NCBI GenBank assembly: GCA_040218145.1
Contig: JAVJQK010000075.1
Location: forward strand, 1 to 64,000
Source: Sandaracinaceae bacterium
Lineage (GTDB): Bacteria > Myxococcota_A > Polyangia > Polyangiales > Sandaracinaceae
Direction of reading: 5' to 3'
Length of the DNA: 64,000 nt
In this document: piece after piece, positions 54,916 to 64,000 of the stretch
Layout: every line of letters begins with the position of its first letter
How positions within the stretch are numbered: position 1 is the stretch's first letter
Notes under the pieces: generated by a model
The model's database searches: none
Told to the model about the DNA's origin: nothing
What the model saw: only the letters and a program-made list of their open reading frames with translations
Program-made: the position numbers and the translations under genes

Positions 54916-57900
54916 GTGCCGTCCCCGCATCAGCCCGAGACGCTCGGCCCCTTCCGCCTCGGCGGGATCCTCGGATCCGGCGGTTTCGGCACGGTCTATC
55001 GCGCCGAAGGCCCCGACGGCCGGGTCGTCGCGCTGAAGGTCCTCGCCCCCCACGTGGACAGCCAGGAGACCCTGCGCCGCTTCGAGCGCGAGGGGAACAT
55101 CCGCATCGAGCACCCGAACGTCGTCACGGTGATCGACGCGGGCGAAGACCAGGGCCAGAGCTACATCGCGTTCGAGCTGCTCGAGGGCATGCCGCTCAAC
55201 AAGCGCCTCGAGTCGGCGCCGCTGCCCGTGGCCGAGGTGGTCGACCTGGCAGCGCAGATCTGCGCCGGGCTGGACGCGGCTCACAGCCGCGGGATCGTGC
55301 ACCGCGACCTCAAGCCGGGGAACGTCTTCTGCTGCGAGGACGGCCGGGTGAAGATCCTCGACTTCGGGATCGCCCGGCCCATGAGCCAGGCGAGCGCGCA
55401 GCTCACCATGGCCGGCGCGGTGATCGGCACCCCGGGCTACCTCTCGCCCGAGCAGGCCAAGGGCGAGGCCGCGATCACGCCGGCCGCGGATCTGTGGTCG
55501 CTCGGCGTGATCCTCTACCAGGCGCTGACGGGCAAGAACCCGTTCATGCGGCACACCGCGGTCGCCACGATCCTCGCGGTCGTGCTCGAGGAGGCGCCCT
55601 CCGTCGCCGAGCAGGGCACGGAGATGCCGCCCGACTTCGTCGAGCTCGTGCACGGCCTGCTCCACAAGGATCCAGCGCAGCGCCCCGAGAGCGCGACCGC
55701 GGTCACGGCGCAGGTGGCGGCGCTGGACCTCGACGCGGGCCCCGCGGAGCCCGACCGGCCCTCGCTCCCGATGGACGAGCAGCGCGTGGTCGCGGTCCTG
55801 CTCGCCACCGATCTTCACGACCTGCCGAAGCTCGAGCGCGCGGTGCGCGAGTGGGGCGGCGAGACGATCCCCGTCATGGGCGGCGCGATCGGCGTCTTCG
55901 GCGGCCGCACCTACGAGGGCGACGAGGCGGTGCGCGCCATCGAGGCGGCGCTCGCGGCGCGCGACGCGGCGGGCACGGTGGCCGTCGCGACCGGGCGGGC
56001 CACGGGCGCCAACGGCACGGTGAGCGGGGACGCGGTCGAGGCGGTCGAGCGGGCCGCGCGGGCCAAGCTCTCGGGCGTGGCCGTCGACGCGCGCGCGGCG
56101 CGGAGCGCGCGGACCCTCTTCGAGCTGCGCAAGGTCGACGACGACGTCTTCGAGATCCCGCGCAAGCTCTCGCACCGCGAGACCGGGTCGTTCCCGATGC
56201 TGCGCGAGGACCTGCCGCTCCTCGGCCGGCGCGCGGAGCTCGCCCAGATCGACGCCGCGCTCGCGATGGCCATCGACGACGGCCGGGCGACGACCATCTG
56301 GGTGTCGGGCCCGCCCGGGATCGGCAAGAGCCGGCTGCGCGCGGAGCTCGAGAAGAAGCTGCGCGACGAGGACATCGCGATCTGGTCGGGCCGCGGCGAG
56401 TCGCACCGGCGCGAGGCCGCGCACCACCTCTTCGCCACCGTGCTGCGGAGCGCGCCCAGCCTCGAGCCGTTCTTCCTGAACCCGGGCATCCCGGCCGCGC
56501 GCCGGCGCGAGGCCCTGCTCTCGTTCCTGAACGAGATCCTCGAGGACTCCATCTGGGCCAAGCAGTGCCTCGAGCCCATCGCGCGGCTGCTCGGGCTGCC
56601 CGACGAGGACGGGCCCGCGACCCTGAGCCGCCGGAGCGACCCGCAGCTGATGGCCGACCGCCTGCGCGTGTCGCTCAGCGACGTGCTCGGGCAGCGCATC
56701 GCGCGCTCGCCCCTCGCGCTGGTCCTGGACGACGTGCAGTGGGCGGACGAGGCGTCGCTCGGCCTGCTCGACGCGCTGGTCGAGCGCGCCGTGGATCGCC
56801 CCTTGCTCGTCTTCATCGCGGCGCGCTCCGAGCTCGAGGAGCGGCGCCCCGAGCTGTTCGGCGGTGGCTCGACGGTGCGCATCGTGCCGCGCGGGCTGCG
56901 CGAGAAGGAGGTCGCGACGGCGGCGGAGGCGATCGCCAAGCGCGAGGTGCCGGCCGCGGTCAGCGCGCTCATCGCCTCGCGCACGGGGGGCAACCCGTTC
57001 TTCATCGAGCAGATCGTGCGGGAGCTCGTCGAGCAGGACCTCCTGGACGGAGAGCTGTCGAGCCTCCCGATCCCGCTGGACGTCGAGGGCGCGGTGCAGT
57101 CGCGCCTCGATCACCTCCCGCTCGAGGAGAAGCAGCTCTGCAAGCGCGCGGCCGTGTTCGCGGGGCCCTTCACCGATCGCGCCCTGCGCGCCCTCGAGCA
57201 GCCGGACCCGGGCACGCACCTGCGCTCGCTGGTGGAGCGCGGCCTGGTCACCGTGCGCAAGCGCGGCGACGAGGGGCAGCGCGAGTACCGCTTCAAGAAC
57301 GCGCTCTTCTCGGACGTGGCCTACCGGATGAACCCGGAGGACGCGCGCCGTCAGCTCCACCGGCTCGCGGCGGAGTTCCTCTCCGCGCTGCCCGGGCAGG
57401 ACCGCGAGGAGCTGGCCCATCACTGGGAGGTCGCGGGCGACGCCGAGCGCGCGGCCCGGGCCTACGCAGACGCCGCCATGCGGGCGAGCAAGCGCGGCGA
57501 CAGCCAGAGCGTGCTCCGCTGCGGCCAGCGCGCGCTGAGCCTCGGGCTCGAGGGAGACGCCGCCTTCGATCTCCAGCTCGTGCAGGCCGACGCGTTGAGC
57601 TTCCTCGGCGACCGCGACGCGCAGGGCGAGGCCATCGAGGCCGCGATCGCGCTCGCGAGCACGGATCTCCAGCGCGCCCGGGCACTGACCGAGAAGGCGG
57701 GCATGCTCGCGTCGCTCGGCGAGCACGAGGCGGGGCTCGAGGTGGCGGAGGAGGCGGTCCGCGTGGCGCGCCCCACGGGCGACCCGGACGCGATCGCGGG
57801 CGCGCTGGCGCGTCAAGGCTGGCTGCTGCTCTATCACGGCAGCGTGACCGAGGCGTCGATGGCCATCGGCGAGGCGGCCGCGCAGCCCGGCCTCGCCCCC

Positions 57901-58704
57901 GAGACCGAGGCCGTGGTGCAGGCGTGGCGCGGGCAGCTCTTCAGCGCGATGGGCGACCTGGGCAAGCGCAAGGACGCGCTCGCCGCGGCCGAGGAGCGCT
58001 TCAAGGCCATCGGAGACCTCCGACGCGCGGCGACCGCGGAGTGCAACCTGGCCGACACCTTCAACCGCGTCGGCGCCTACGAGGAGGCGGAGGCGGCGCT
58101 GCGGGAGGCGGTCAGCTCGTGCCGGCGCGTGGGCAACCGGGTCGTCGAGGGCTACGCGCTCGCGAACCTGGGCTACGCGCTCGCCGGCCAGGGGCGCCTC
58201 GAGGAGGCGTTCGCGACCTTCGAGGCGGCGCTCACCATCGCGAAGGAGCTGCACCGGCCGCGCCTCGCGCTCGCGACCCGCCTCTATCGCCTCCGCGCCT
58301 GGCGCGCCGAGAAGGAGCCCAGCGTGGTGCGCGCCGAGGCGGAGGCGCTGGCCGAGGACAGCGCGGAGGCGGCGCTCCCGACCCTGCGCGCGTCCGCGCT
58401 CGCGGTGGCGTCACGCGCGGCGCTCGAGGCGGGCGACGCCAAGCTCGCGCTCGAGCGCGCCGAGGCGGCGATGGCCCAGCGCGACGAGGTGGGCACGATG
58501 GAGGAGGACGAGGCGGAGATCTTCCTCGCCCTCGCCGAGGCCCTCGACGCCGACGGACAGAAGGAGCGCGCGCGGGAGATCGTCGCCCGCGGCGCGAGCC
58601 GCCTCGAGTTCCTCGCGGGGCGCATCGCCGACACGAGCTGGCGCGCCCGCTTCCTGTCCGAGGTCCCGGTCAACCGTCGGCTGATCGAGCTCGACGGGGC
58701 CTGA
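54916..58704 (+). CDS. Ser/Thr kinase - cyclase-like - ATPase - TPR protein
   Basis: A 1262-aa signalling protein. An intact kinase domain (about 10-270: GSGGFGTVYRA, ALKVL, HRDLKPGN, DFGIARP) is followed by a shortened class III cyclase-like domain (about 288-415). In it the metal Asp pattern and the GDA motif are lost (TDLHDL, GGAIGVFGG), so it is probably non-catalytic. An AAA/NACHT-like ATPase has Walker A GPPGIGKS and Walker B LALVLDDVQWAD (about 435-720). TPR repeats run from about 830 to the end. The layout resembles PknK-type myxobacterial kinases. The GTG start has no clear ribosome site. Confidence 0.9.
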   Translation: MPSPHQPETLGPFRLGGILGSGGFGTVYRAEGPDGRVVALKVLAPHVDSQETLRRFEREGNIRIEHPNVVTVIDAGEDQGQSYIAFELLEGMPLNKRLESAPLPVAEVVDLAAQICAGLDAAHSRGIVHRDLKPGNVFCCEDGRVKILDFGIARPMSQASAQLTMAGAVIGTPGYLSPEQAKGEAAITPAADLWSLGVILYQALTGKNPFMRHTAVATILAVVLEEAPSVAEQGTEMPPDFVELVHGLLHKDPAQRPESATAVTAQVAALDLDAGPAEPDRPSLPMDEQRVVAVLLATDLHDLPKLERAVREWGGETIPVMGGAIGVFGGRTYEGDEAVRAIEAALAARDAAGTVAVATGRATGANGTVSGDAVEAVERAARAKLSGVAVDARAARSARTLFELRKVDDDVFEIPRKLSHRETGSFPMLREDLPLLGRRAELAQIDAALAMAIDDGRATTIWVSGPPGIGKSRLRAELEKKLRDEDIAIWSGRGESHRREAAHHLFATVLRSAPSLEPFFLNPGIPAARRREALLSFLNEILEDSIWAKQCLEPIARLLGLPDEDGPATLSRRSDPQLMADRLRVSLSDVLGQRIARSPLALVLDDVQWADEASLGLLDALVERAVDRPLLVFIAARSELEERRPELFGGGSTVRIVPRGLREKEVATAAEAIAKREVPAAVSALIASRTGGNPFFIEQIVRELVEQDLLDGELSSLPIPLDVEGAVQSRLDHLPLEEKQLCKRAAVFAGPFTDRALRALEQPDPGTHLRSLVERGLVTVRKRGDEGQREYRFKNALFSDVAYRMNPEDARRQLHRLAAEFLSALPGQDREELAHHWEVAGDAERAARAYADAAMRASKRGDSQSVLRCGQRALSLGLEGDAAFDLQLVQADALSFLGDRDAQGEAIEAAIALASTDLQRARALTEKAGMLASLGEHEAGLEVAEEAVRVARPTGDPDAIAGALARQGWLLLYHGSVTEASMAIGEAAAQPGLAPETEAVVQAWRGQLFSAMGDLGKRKDALAAAEERFKAIGDLRRAATAECNLADTFNRVGAYEEAEAALREAVSSCRRVGNRVVEGYALANLGYALAGQGRLEEAFATFEAALTIAKELHRPRLALATRLYRLRAWRAEKEPSVVRAEAEALAEDSAEAALPTLRASALAVASRAALEAGDAKLALERAEAAMAQRDEVGTMEEDEAEIFLALAEALDADGQKERAREIVARGASRLEFLAGRIADTSWRARFLSEVPVNRRLIELDGA

Positions 58705-58773
58705 CCTCGCGTCGGGACGATGCCCGGCGCCCGTGCGCAAGATCGCCGAGCGCACCCTGACGAGGCCTGGCCC

Positions 58774-59706
58774 TCAGTCGGTCATCGTGCGCGTCGTCGT
58801 TCGCGCGAGGCTCGGCTGGGGATCGTGGTCACGGACCCAGCGCGCGAGATCGAGGGACGAGGCCGCCTCGCGCCTGCGCCGCGCCGAGCTGAGCGCGCGC
58901 TGGAGCGCCTCGGCCGTCTCGAAGCGCTCCTCGGGATCCCGGGCGAGGCAGGTGCCGACGATGGCGCCGAGGTCCGCCTCGAGCGCGGACAGATCGACCG
59001 GCGCCGCCTCCTTGATGCGGTCCATGGTCTCGAGCGGCGACGCGCCGTCGTAGGGGCGCCGGCCGAGCAGGAGCTCGTGCAGCATCACGCCGAAGCCGAA
59101 CTGGTCGCTCCGTGACGAGAGCGGCGCGCCCGCGATCTGCTCCGGCGACATGTAGGCGTACTTGCCGCGACGGATCTGCGCCTGCGTGTTCGTCACGAGC
59201 TTGGTCGCCTTGGCGATGCCGAAGTCCGCGAGCAGCACGTTGCCGTCCTTGGAGAGGAGCACGTTCGACGGGCTGACGTCGCGGTGCACCAGGCCGAGCG
59301 GCCGCCCCTCCGGATCCGCGAGCGAGTGCACGTACATGAGGGCGAGGGCGACCTCCTCCGCGATGAGGAGCGCGAGCGGGACGTCGGGCACGCCCGGCCG
59401 GCAGAGCGCGTCGAGATCGCCTCCATCGACCAGATCCATGCGGACGAAGTAGACGCCGTCGTCGACCCCGAGGTCCTGCACCGACAGCAGGTTCCGGTGG
59501 CTCAGCTGCGCGCCGAGCTTCGCCTCCTCGATCAAGAGCCGCTCGAGCTCCGCGTCTCCGCGGTGCTGCTCCTGGAGCATCTTGATCGCGATCCGCTTCT
59601 CGAAGCCGCTCGCTCCGACCGCGCGGGCCAGGAAGACCTCTGCCATGCCGCCGTGCCCGAGGCGCTCGAGCAGGAGATACGATCCGACGCGGCGAGGGAG
59701 CGTCAT
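58774..59706 (-). CDS. Soluble Ser/Thr kinase
   Basis: A 310-aa kinase that is almost wholly catalytic domain: GHGGMAEVFLAR, IAIKML, HRDVSPSN (a variant common in myxobacteria) and ADFGIAKA, with KYAYMSPEQ at the end of the activation loop. No membrane helix. It is transcribed divergently from the FHA-sigma54 activator only 20 bases away, so the two share a control region and may form a kinase-reader pair. A GTG five codons upstream is an alternative start. Confidence 0.92.
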   Translation of the reverse strand: MTLPRRVGSYLLLERLGHGGMAEVFLARAVGASGFEKRIAIKMLQEQHRGDAELERLLIEEAKLGAQLSHRNLLSVQDLGVDDGVYFVRMDLVDGGDLDALCRPGVPDVPLALLIAEEVALALMYVHSLADPEGRPLGLVHRDVSPSNVLLSKDGNVLLADFGIAKATKLVTNTQAQIRRGKYAYMSPEQIAGAPLSSRSDQFGFGVMLHELLLGRRPYDGASPLETMDRIKEAAPVDLSALEADLGAIVGTCLARDPEERFETAEALQRALSSARRRREAASSLDLARWVRDHDPQPSLARTTTRTMTD

Positions 59707-59726
59707 GCGGATAGACTGCACGCAGA

Positions 59727-61064
59727 GTGACCACCGTCGCCACCCTCCACAGCCACAGCCTCGACGGGGACGGCTCGGGTAGCCCTCGCGGGACGATGCA
59801 GCTCGTCGTGGTGGACGGCCCCGACGTCGGGCGCGCGGTGCGCCTCGACGCGTCTCGCAAGGTGGGCACCGACGCGGGCTGCGATCTCTCGCTGACGGAC
59901 GACCGCGTCTCGCGCGAGCACCTCTCGATCGCGCCCGACGGCGCGGGCTTCGCCGTGCGCGACCTCGGCAGCCGGAACGGGACGCACCTCGAGGGCGCGC
60001 GCATCACCGAGGCGCGCGTCGGCAGCGGCGCCTCGCTGAAGGTCGGCAAGAGCGTGCTCCGGGTCGCGCCGCTCGCGGAGCCGCTCGAGGTCACGCCCAG
60101 CCGGTCGCGACGCTTCGGTGAGATGGTCGGCGAGAGCCTCGTCATTCGCGAGGTCTTCGCCGTGCTCGAGCTCGCCGCGCGGAGCGACGTGACGGTGCTG
60201 CTCGAGGGCGAGACCGGCACGGGCAAGGAGCTCGCCGCCCGCGCCCTCCACGAGGCCAGCGCCCGACGCGCGGGCCCCTTCGTCGCGCTGAGCTGCGCGG
60301 CGATCCCGGAGGGGCTCGTGGAGAGCGAGCTGTTCGGGCACGTCAAGGGGGCGTTCACGGGCGCGAGCGCGGCGCGGGACGGCGCCTTCGTCCGGGCGAG
60401 CGGGGGCACCCTCATGCTGGACGAGCTGGACTCGATGCCGCTCGCGCTCCAGGCCCGCCTGCTCCGGGTCATCGAGGAGGCGCGCGTCTCGCCGGTGGGA
60501 GGAGACGAAGAGCGTGAGACCGACGTGCGGCTCGTCGCGGCGTCGCGGCGCGACGTCTCCACCCTGGTCGCCGACGGCGCCTTCCGCGCCGATCTCTACT
60601 ACCGGCTCAGCGTGCTCCGCGTGCGCATCCCGCCGCTCCGCGAGCGGCGTGAGGACATCGCTCCGACCGCGCGCGCCATCCTCGAGCGGCGCGGCGTGCT
60701 CGAGCCGGGCCCGATCGCGGGGGCCAACCTGGACCAGCTCTTCGCGCACGACTGGCCGGGCAACGCGCGCGAGCTGCGCAACGTGATCGACCGCGCGCTC
60801 GTGCTCCAGCCCGACGCCCGGCGCTTCGACGCGCTCCGATTGCGGGTGCGCGGGAGCGGCGCCGAGGACGCCCTCGCGGTGCGCACGGATCTCCCCTTCC
60901 ACGAGGCCAAGCAGGCCGTCGTGGACACCTTCGAGCGCCGCTACCTCGCCGACCTGCTCGCCGCGCACGAGGGAAACCTCAGCGCGGCCGCGCGCGCCGC
61001 GGGGCTGGACCGAAAGCACCTGCGCCGGCTCGCGGTGCGCCACGGGCTCATCGGAAGCGAATGA
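59727..61064 (+). CDS. FHA-domain sigma54 activator
   Basis: A 445-aa enhancer-binding protein. An N-terminal FHA domain (about 25-115) keeps SREH and SRNGT but has Thr in place of the phosphate-binding Arg (KVGTDAG). The AAA+ domain (about 130-360) has Walker A GETGTGKE, the sigma54-contact loop GAFTGA and Walker [12 protein letters not shown] Fis-type HTH closes the protein (LSAARAA-like [18 protein letters not shown]). It should switch on sigma54 promoters in response to phosphorylation. It overlaps the convergent PP2C gene by 17 bases. Confidence 0.94.
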   Translation: MTTVATLHSHSLDGDGSGSPRGTMQLVVVDGPDVGRAVRLDASRKVGTDAGCDLSLTDDRVSREHLSIAPDGAGFAVRDLGSRNGTHLEGARITEARVGSGASLKVGKSVLRVAPLAEPLEVTPSRSRRFGEMVGESLVIREVFAVLELAARSDVTVLLEGETGTGKELAARALHEASARRAGPFVALSCAAIPEGLVESELFGHVKGAFTGASAARDGAFVRASGGTLMLDELDSMPLALQARLLRVIEEARVSPVGGDEERETDVRLVAASRRDVSTLVADGAFRADLYYRLSVLRVRIPPLRERREDIAPTARAILERRGVLEPGPIAGANLDQLFAHDWPGNARELRNVIDRALVLQPDARRFDALRLRVRGSGAEDALAVRTDLPFHEAKQAVVDTFERRYLADLLAAHEGNLSAAARAAGLDRKHLRRLAVRHGLIGSE

Positions 61065-61830
61065 CGAGCGCGGTGATGTTGTCGGTCCCGCCGGCCGCGT
61101 AGGCCGCGCGCACCAGCCCCTCGGCCGCCTGCTCCACGTCGGCGTGCGCGAGCAGCTCCCGCAGGCGTGCGTCGTCGAGCGGATCGCTCAGCCCGTCGCT
61201 GCACAACAGCAAGGTGTCTCCCGGCGCGAGGGACTCGACCCGCAGGTCCGGCTCCTCCTCGTCGCCCATCCCGATGGCGCGCGTGATGACGTGCGAGATC
61301 CCCTCGGGGATCTCCTGCGCGCCGAGCGCGCGCAGCTGCTCCCGGAGCGAGTGGTCCCGGGTGAGCGGCTCGAGCGTCCCGCCCCGCAGGCGATAGACAC
61401 GGCTGTCGCCCACGTGCGCGACGATCACGCGCGCGCCGTCGACCGCCGCCGCCACCGCCGTCGCGCCCATCGAGGCCAGCCGCCCGCGGCGCCGCGCCCG
61501 CACCTCGCGGTTGGCCAGCCGGAGCGCGACGGTCAGGAGGTTCGTCACGAAGCTCCGCCCCGGCTCGAACCCCCAAGGCCAGGTCAGCTCTGCGTCGCCG
61601 GCGTTGTCGGCGAAGAAGCGGCGCACGGTCTCGACCACGACCTGGCTCGCGACCTCGCCGCCCTCGTAGCCGCCCATGCCATCGGCGACGACGAAGACCC
61701 CGAGCTCCTCGTCGAGCAGCATCGCGTCTTCGTTGTGGGCGCGGCGCCCGACGTGCGTGCGCCCCGCCGCCTCGACGCGGTACCGACAAGAAGGCCCCCA
61801 CGCTTCGCTCCTGACTGGCTGTGTGCTCAT
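61048..61830 (-). CDS. PP2C-type Ser/Thr phosphatase
   Basis: A 260-aa phosphatase with the metal-binding motifs intact: [39 protein letters not shown] and [11 protein letters not shown]. It removes phosphate from Ser/Thr and probably opposes one of the nearby kinases. In Pseudomonas the T6SS Fha is reset by a PP2C (PppA); this gene lies 33 kb from the T6SS genes, so such a role is only a possibility. It shares its 3' end with the FHA-sigma54 activator. Confidence 0.95.
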   Translation of the reverse strand: MSTQPVRSEAWGPSCRYRVEAAGRTHVGRRAHNEDAMLLDEELGVFVVADGMGGYEGGEVASQVVVETVRRFFADNAGDAELTWPWGFEPGRSFVTNLLTVALRLANREVRARRRGRLASMGATAVAAAVDGARVIVAHVGDSRVYRLRGGTLEPLTRDHSLREQLRALGAQEIPEGISHVITRAIGMGDEEEPDLRVESLAPGDTLLLCSDGLSDPLDDARLRELLAHADVEQAAEGLVRAAYAAGGTDNITALVIRFR

Positions 61831-61952
61831 GAGCGCGCTGCTCAGCGATCGCCGTGCCAGCGCGTGGTCCGGCGCCGCGCGTCAGCGCGCTGGGGCGTCG
61901 ACGCCGCGGTCTCCTCGCCAGCGCGCCCGAAGCTGGGGCGCCGACGCCCCGA

Positions 61953-63065
61953 TCAGGAGCGGAACGGGCCCTGGTCCGGCGACGCGCTCGGCGGGCTGAG
62001 CGCCTCGGCCGCGGCGAAGCAGAGCTTCAGGACCTGGTCGAGCTCCCGCGGATCGTCGAGCGCCTTCTCGAGCACCACGAGCCGTCCGTCCTCGAGCTTC
62101 ATGCCGGGGAAGCGGTCGAGCACCTCCAGGAGGACGGCGCGCGCCTCGGGGCGGAGGAGCGCGCGCACCGCATCTTCGGGCTCGCCCTGCACGATGAAGC
62201 GCGCGTCGAAGGCCGGGTCGCCGACCACGATGTCCTGGAAGCCGAAGACCTGATGGATGAGCCCGTCCCCGAAGGGCTTGTCCTCGGGCGCCTGTCGTCG
62301 CAGGCGGAGCTCGCACGGCGGAGGCGTCTGCAGGCGCACCGCGATCTCCATGCCCCAGCCGTCGGGGCTGAGCCGCACGTCGAGCGCCGTCCCTCGCACC
62401 GCCCCCTGCATGCGCGCTCCGTCCCCCGACAGCTCGAGGCCCCAGCCGCTCGCCACCTGCGCCCACGCCGTCCGCTGCGCCTCCTCGGCCGGGGTGCGGA
62501 TCGCGGCGCGCGCGCGGAGCACCGCCTCGCCGATCGCGCCCACCGCCGCGAGCGCGGGCTTCACGTAGCGCAGGCGGCGCTCGTAGCTCGGCAGCTCGAT
62601 CGTCACGTAGCGGTCGGAGACCCAGAGCTTGGCCCAGGTCTTCGCGTGCTCCAGCAGCAGCGCCCGCACCGTCGGGTCGGTCAACACCGCGCGGGCGATC
62701 TCGCGCTGGCTCGCCTCGCCCTGGTAGCAACGATCCAGCTCCGCGTCGCCCAGCGAGAACGCGTCCTCCTGGCGGGGCGCGTCGGGGGCGAGCTTCCACG
62801 AGTCGACGCGCAGCCCGCAGCGCAGGGGTGGCTCGAGGATCGCGTAGAGCTCCGTGTAATGCCGGTAGTCGTACGCTTCGCTGCCGTCCTCCTCCTCGTA
62901 TCCGAGCCAGACGGTCTCGTGCGCGTGGTAGCCGCGGATCTCCACCGCATCGTTCCAGAGGCCGCGCAGCTGGCCGCCCTTCGTGACCTCCATGCCGAGC
63001 GCCCGCGGGGCGTCTCCCCAGTCGTCGGTGCGCCCGAGGAAGAACTGTCGAAGGCCGTGCGCCAT
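61953..63065 (-). CDS. Hypothetical protein
   Basis: A 370-aa soluble protein without recognised domain. Features are an N-terminal Trp/Tyr-rich part (HETVWLGYEEEDGSEAYDYR), a KTWAKLWVSDRYVTIELPSY core and a C-terminal segment (IVVGDPAFDARFIVQGEPED, AVRALL) reminiscent of proteins that read membrane or calibration values; the family cannot be named. It lies 15 bases after the DUF2288-like gene and 122 bases before PP2C, all co-directional. The spacer to PP2C holds short palindromes such as GGCGTCGACGCC (61894-61905). Confidence 0.75.
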   Translation of the reverse strand: MAHGLRQFFLGRTDDWGDAPRALGMEVTKGGQLRGLWNDAVEIRGYHAHETVWLGYEEEDGSEAYDYRHYTELYAILEPPLRCGLRVDSWKLAPDAPRQEDAFSLGDAELDRCYQGEASQREIARAVLTDPTVRALLLEHAKTWAKLWVSDRYVTIELPSYERRLRYVKPALAAVGAIGEAVLRARAAIRTPAEEAQRTAWAQVASGWGLELSGDGARMQGAVRGTALDVRLSPDGWGMEIAVRLQTPPPCELRLRRQAPEDKPFGDGLIHQVFGFQDIVVGDPAFDARFIVQGEPEDAVRALLRPEARAVLLEVLDRFPGMKLEDGRLVVLEKALDDPRELDQVLKLCFAAAEALSPPSASPDQGPFRS

Positions 63066-63080
63066 GAGCACGACTCTAGC

Positions 63081-63425
63081 TCAGGCGTCGACGGGCTTGC
63101 AGAGCACGAACGGCGCGACGATCACGGCGTAGAAGGTGATGGGCGACGTCTTCCACGCCTCCAGCTCCTCGAGCGTGGGGCGGCGGAGGCTGCCGCCGGC
63201 GACCCAGCCCTCGACCGCGGCGGAGTCGTCCCGAGCGAGCGCGACGGCGACGTCGGCCAGCGGCGTCTCTCCGGTGACGAGGAAGAGCGCGTTCCGCTCC
63301 GCGTGCGGCGTGAGCGTGGCCCACGAGGCGGGCAGGATCTCCGCCTCGAGCTTCTGTCTCAGATCGTCGATGGGCGCGACATAGCCCGAGACGGCGGGCC
63401 ACGCACGGGACCCGCTCTCCCACAC
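63081..63425 (-). CDS. DUF2288-family protein
   Basis: A 114-aa protein matching DUF2288: DDLRQKLEAEILPASWATLT, VAVALARDDSAAVEGWVAGG, LEAWKTSPITFYAVIVAPFV. Function unknown. GTG at 63425 is chosen because GGGAGAGATCA precedes it and the conserved part starts soon after; the frame stays open far upstream. Confidence 0.8.
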   Translation of the reverse strand: MWESGSRAWPAVSGYVAPIDDLRQKLEAEILPASWATLTPHAERNALFLVTGETPLADVAVALARDDSAAVEGWVAGGSLRRPTLEELEAWKTSPITFYAVIVAPFVLCKPVDA

Positions 63426-63522
63426 TGATCTCTCCCACGCGCGCCCCGCGCGGCGACTTTGCACACAGCGCAAGGCGAAGACGCAACGGTTCATGATACG
63501 GTCGAGCTCCGGAGGAGCTTCG

Positions 63523-64000
63523 ATGGTCGGCCGTCTCATCATGTGTTTCGCGTTCGGGGCTTGCGGTCTGTTCGCCCCCGGTTGTGATGGCGGGCGCCCC
63601 ATGTCGCCCGTCGCGCCCGACGACGAGGTCCTGACCTTCGACGCCGCGATGCTCGCGCGGGACGCGGGTCCAGCCAGCCCCGACGCGACCAGGCCCGGGC
63701 CCCGGGACTCCGGCGTCGCCCCCGTGGATCCCGACTCGGGGGTGCAGCGGCCCTTCCATCCCGACGTGCCCGCCGTGAACGTGGGCCACCCCAGCTGGGA
63801 CGTCATGGAGCTGGAGGCGTTCAACATCGTCGCCGACGACATCGGGCGCATCACGGAGATCTTCATGGTGGTCCGCAACCGCGATCCCATCCTGACGATC
63901 TGCAGCATCTCGCTCGACATCGACGTGCTGGACGGGTCCGGGACGCGCATGGCCTTCATCGGACTCACCTTCGACGGTCAGCCGATGGAGACGTCGCTCG
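63523..64000 (+). CDS. Lipoprotein, cut by the window edge
   Basis: The first 159 codons of a lipoprotein gene. GGAGGAGC precedes the ATG. The signal (MCFAFGACGLFAPGC) ends in a lipobox and is followed by an Asp/Ala/Pro linker and a possible beta domain (AFNIVADDIGRITEIFMVVR, ICSISLDIDVLDG). The frame stays open to position 64000, so the 3' end is missing. Function unknown. Confidence 0.75.
   Translation, partial: MVGRLIMCFAFGACGLFAPGCDGGRPMSPVAPDDEVLTFDAAMLARDAGPASPDATRPGPRDSGVAPVDPDSGVQRPFHPDVPAVNVGHPSWDVMELEAFNIVADDIGRITEIFMVVRNRDPILTICSISLDIDVLDGSGTRMAFIGLTFDGQPMETSL

Noticed and set aside
54859-58254. 1131-aa minus-strand open frame
   Set aside because: It is antisense to the kinase-ATPase-TPR gene, whose motifs are all intact; the translation has no motif.
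61894-61905. 12-bp perfect palindrome GGCGTCGACGCC before PP2C
   Set aside because: Short GC palindromes are expected often in 70% GC DNA; there is no second copy or other support for an operator.

Overview
The window is about 70% GC, uses GTG and TTG starts freely, and is dense in Ser/Thr kinases, FHA proteins and small lipoproteins with Asp/Ala-rich linkers. Together with the HTH/TIGR02147-type regulator this suggests a myxobacterium (Myxococcota), perhaps of the Sandaracinus group. That placement is an inference from style, not from a marker gene.

Region 1 (1-28244) is a type VI secretion (T6SS) locus. Minus strand: tssJ-K-L-M (15412 down to 8786), then tagF-tssA-tssB-tssC (5791 down to 198) with a TatA-like small protein next to tagF. 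Plus strand from 15711: hcp with its own terminator, then tssE-F-G-H, an FHA protein (TagH type), a vWA lipoprotein, another lipoprotein, and a 595-aa protein that looks like a fused TssB-TssC sheath paralogue. Twelve of the thirteen core Tss proteins are present; VgrG (TssI), PAAR and recognisable effectors are not. TssA carries two ImpA_N domains. A 1.3-kb gene-free gap behind tssM holds a decayed GNAT acetyltransferase and a large G-rich tandem array.

Region 2 (28477-34785) holds a sigma-like/Ser-Thr kinase fusion beside the secretion genes, a VanW-family protein, and an overlapping three-gene unit: a small ABM-fold protein, a cobalamin-binding protein with the ligand motifs of B12 photoreceptors, and a soluble histidine kinase.

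Region 3 (34843-46809, all minus) holds an OmpA-like lipoprotein, a c-type cytochrome lipoprotein, a PEGA-type membrane kinase, a 1118-aa TPR protein, a 7TMR-DISM hybrid histidine kinase and a CPA1 Na+/H+ antiporter.

Region 4 (46810-54848) opens with a striking 166-bp near-palindrome, followed by an unknown gene, a TIGR02147-like regulator, several lipoproteins, a degenerate-FHA membrane protein, and a parvulin-HupE/UreJ pair.

Region 5 (54916-64000) is a signalling block: a 1262-aa kinase/ATPase/TPR protein, a divergent kinase and FHA-sigma54 activator, a PP2C phosphatase, two small unknown genes and a lipoprotein cut by the window edge. Kinases, FHA readers and a phosphatase on both sides of the T6SS make control of secretion by Thr phosphorylation plausible, but nothing in the sequence proves which kinase acts on which reader.
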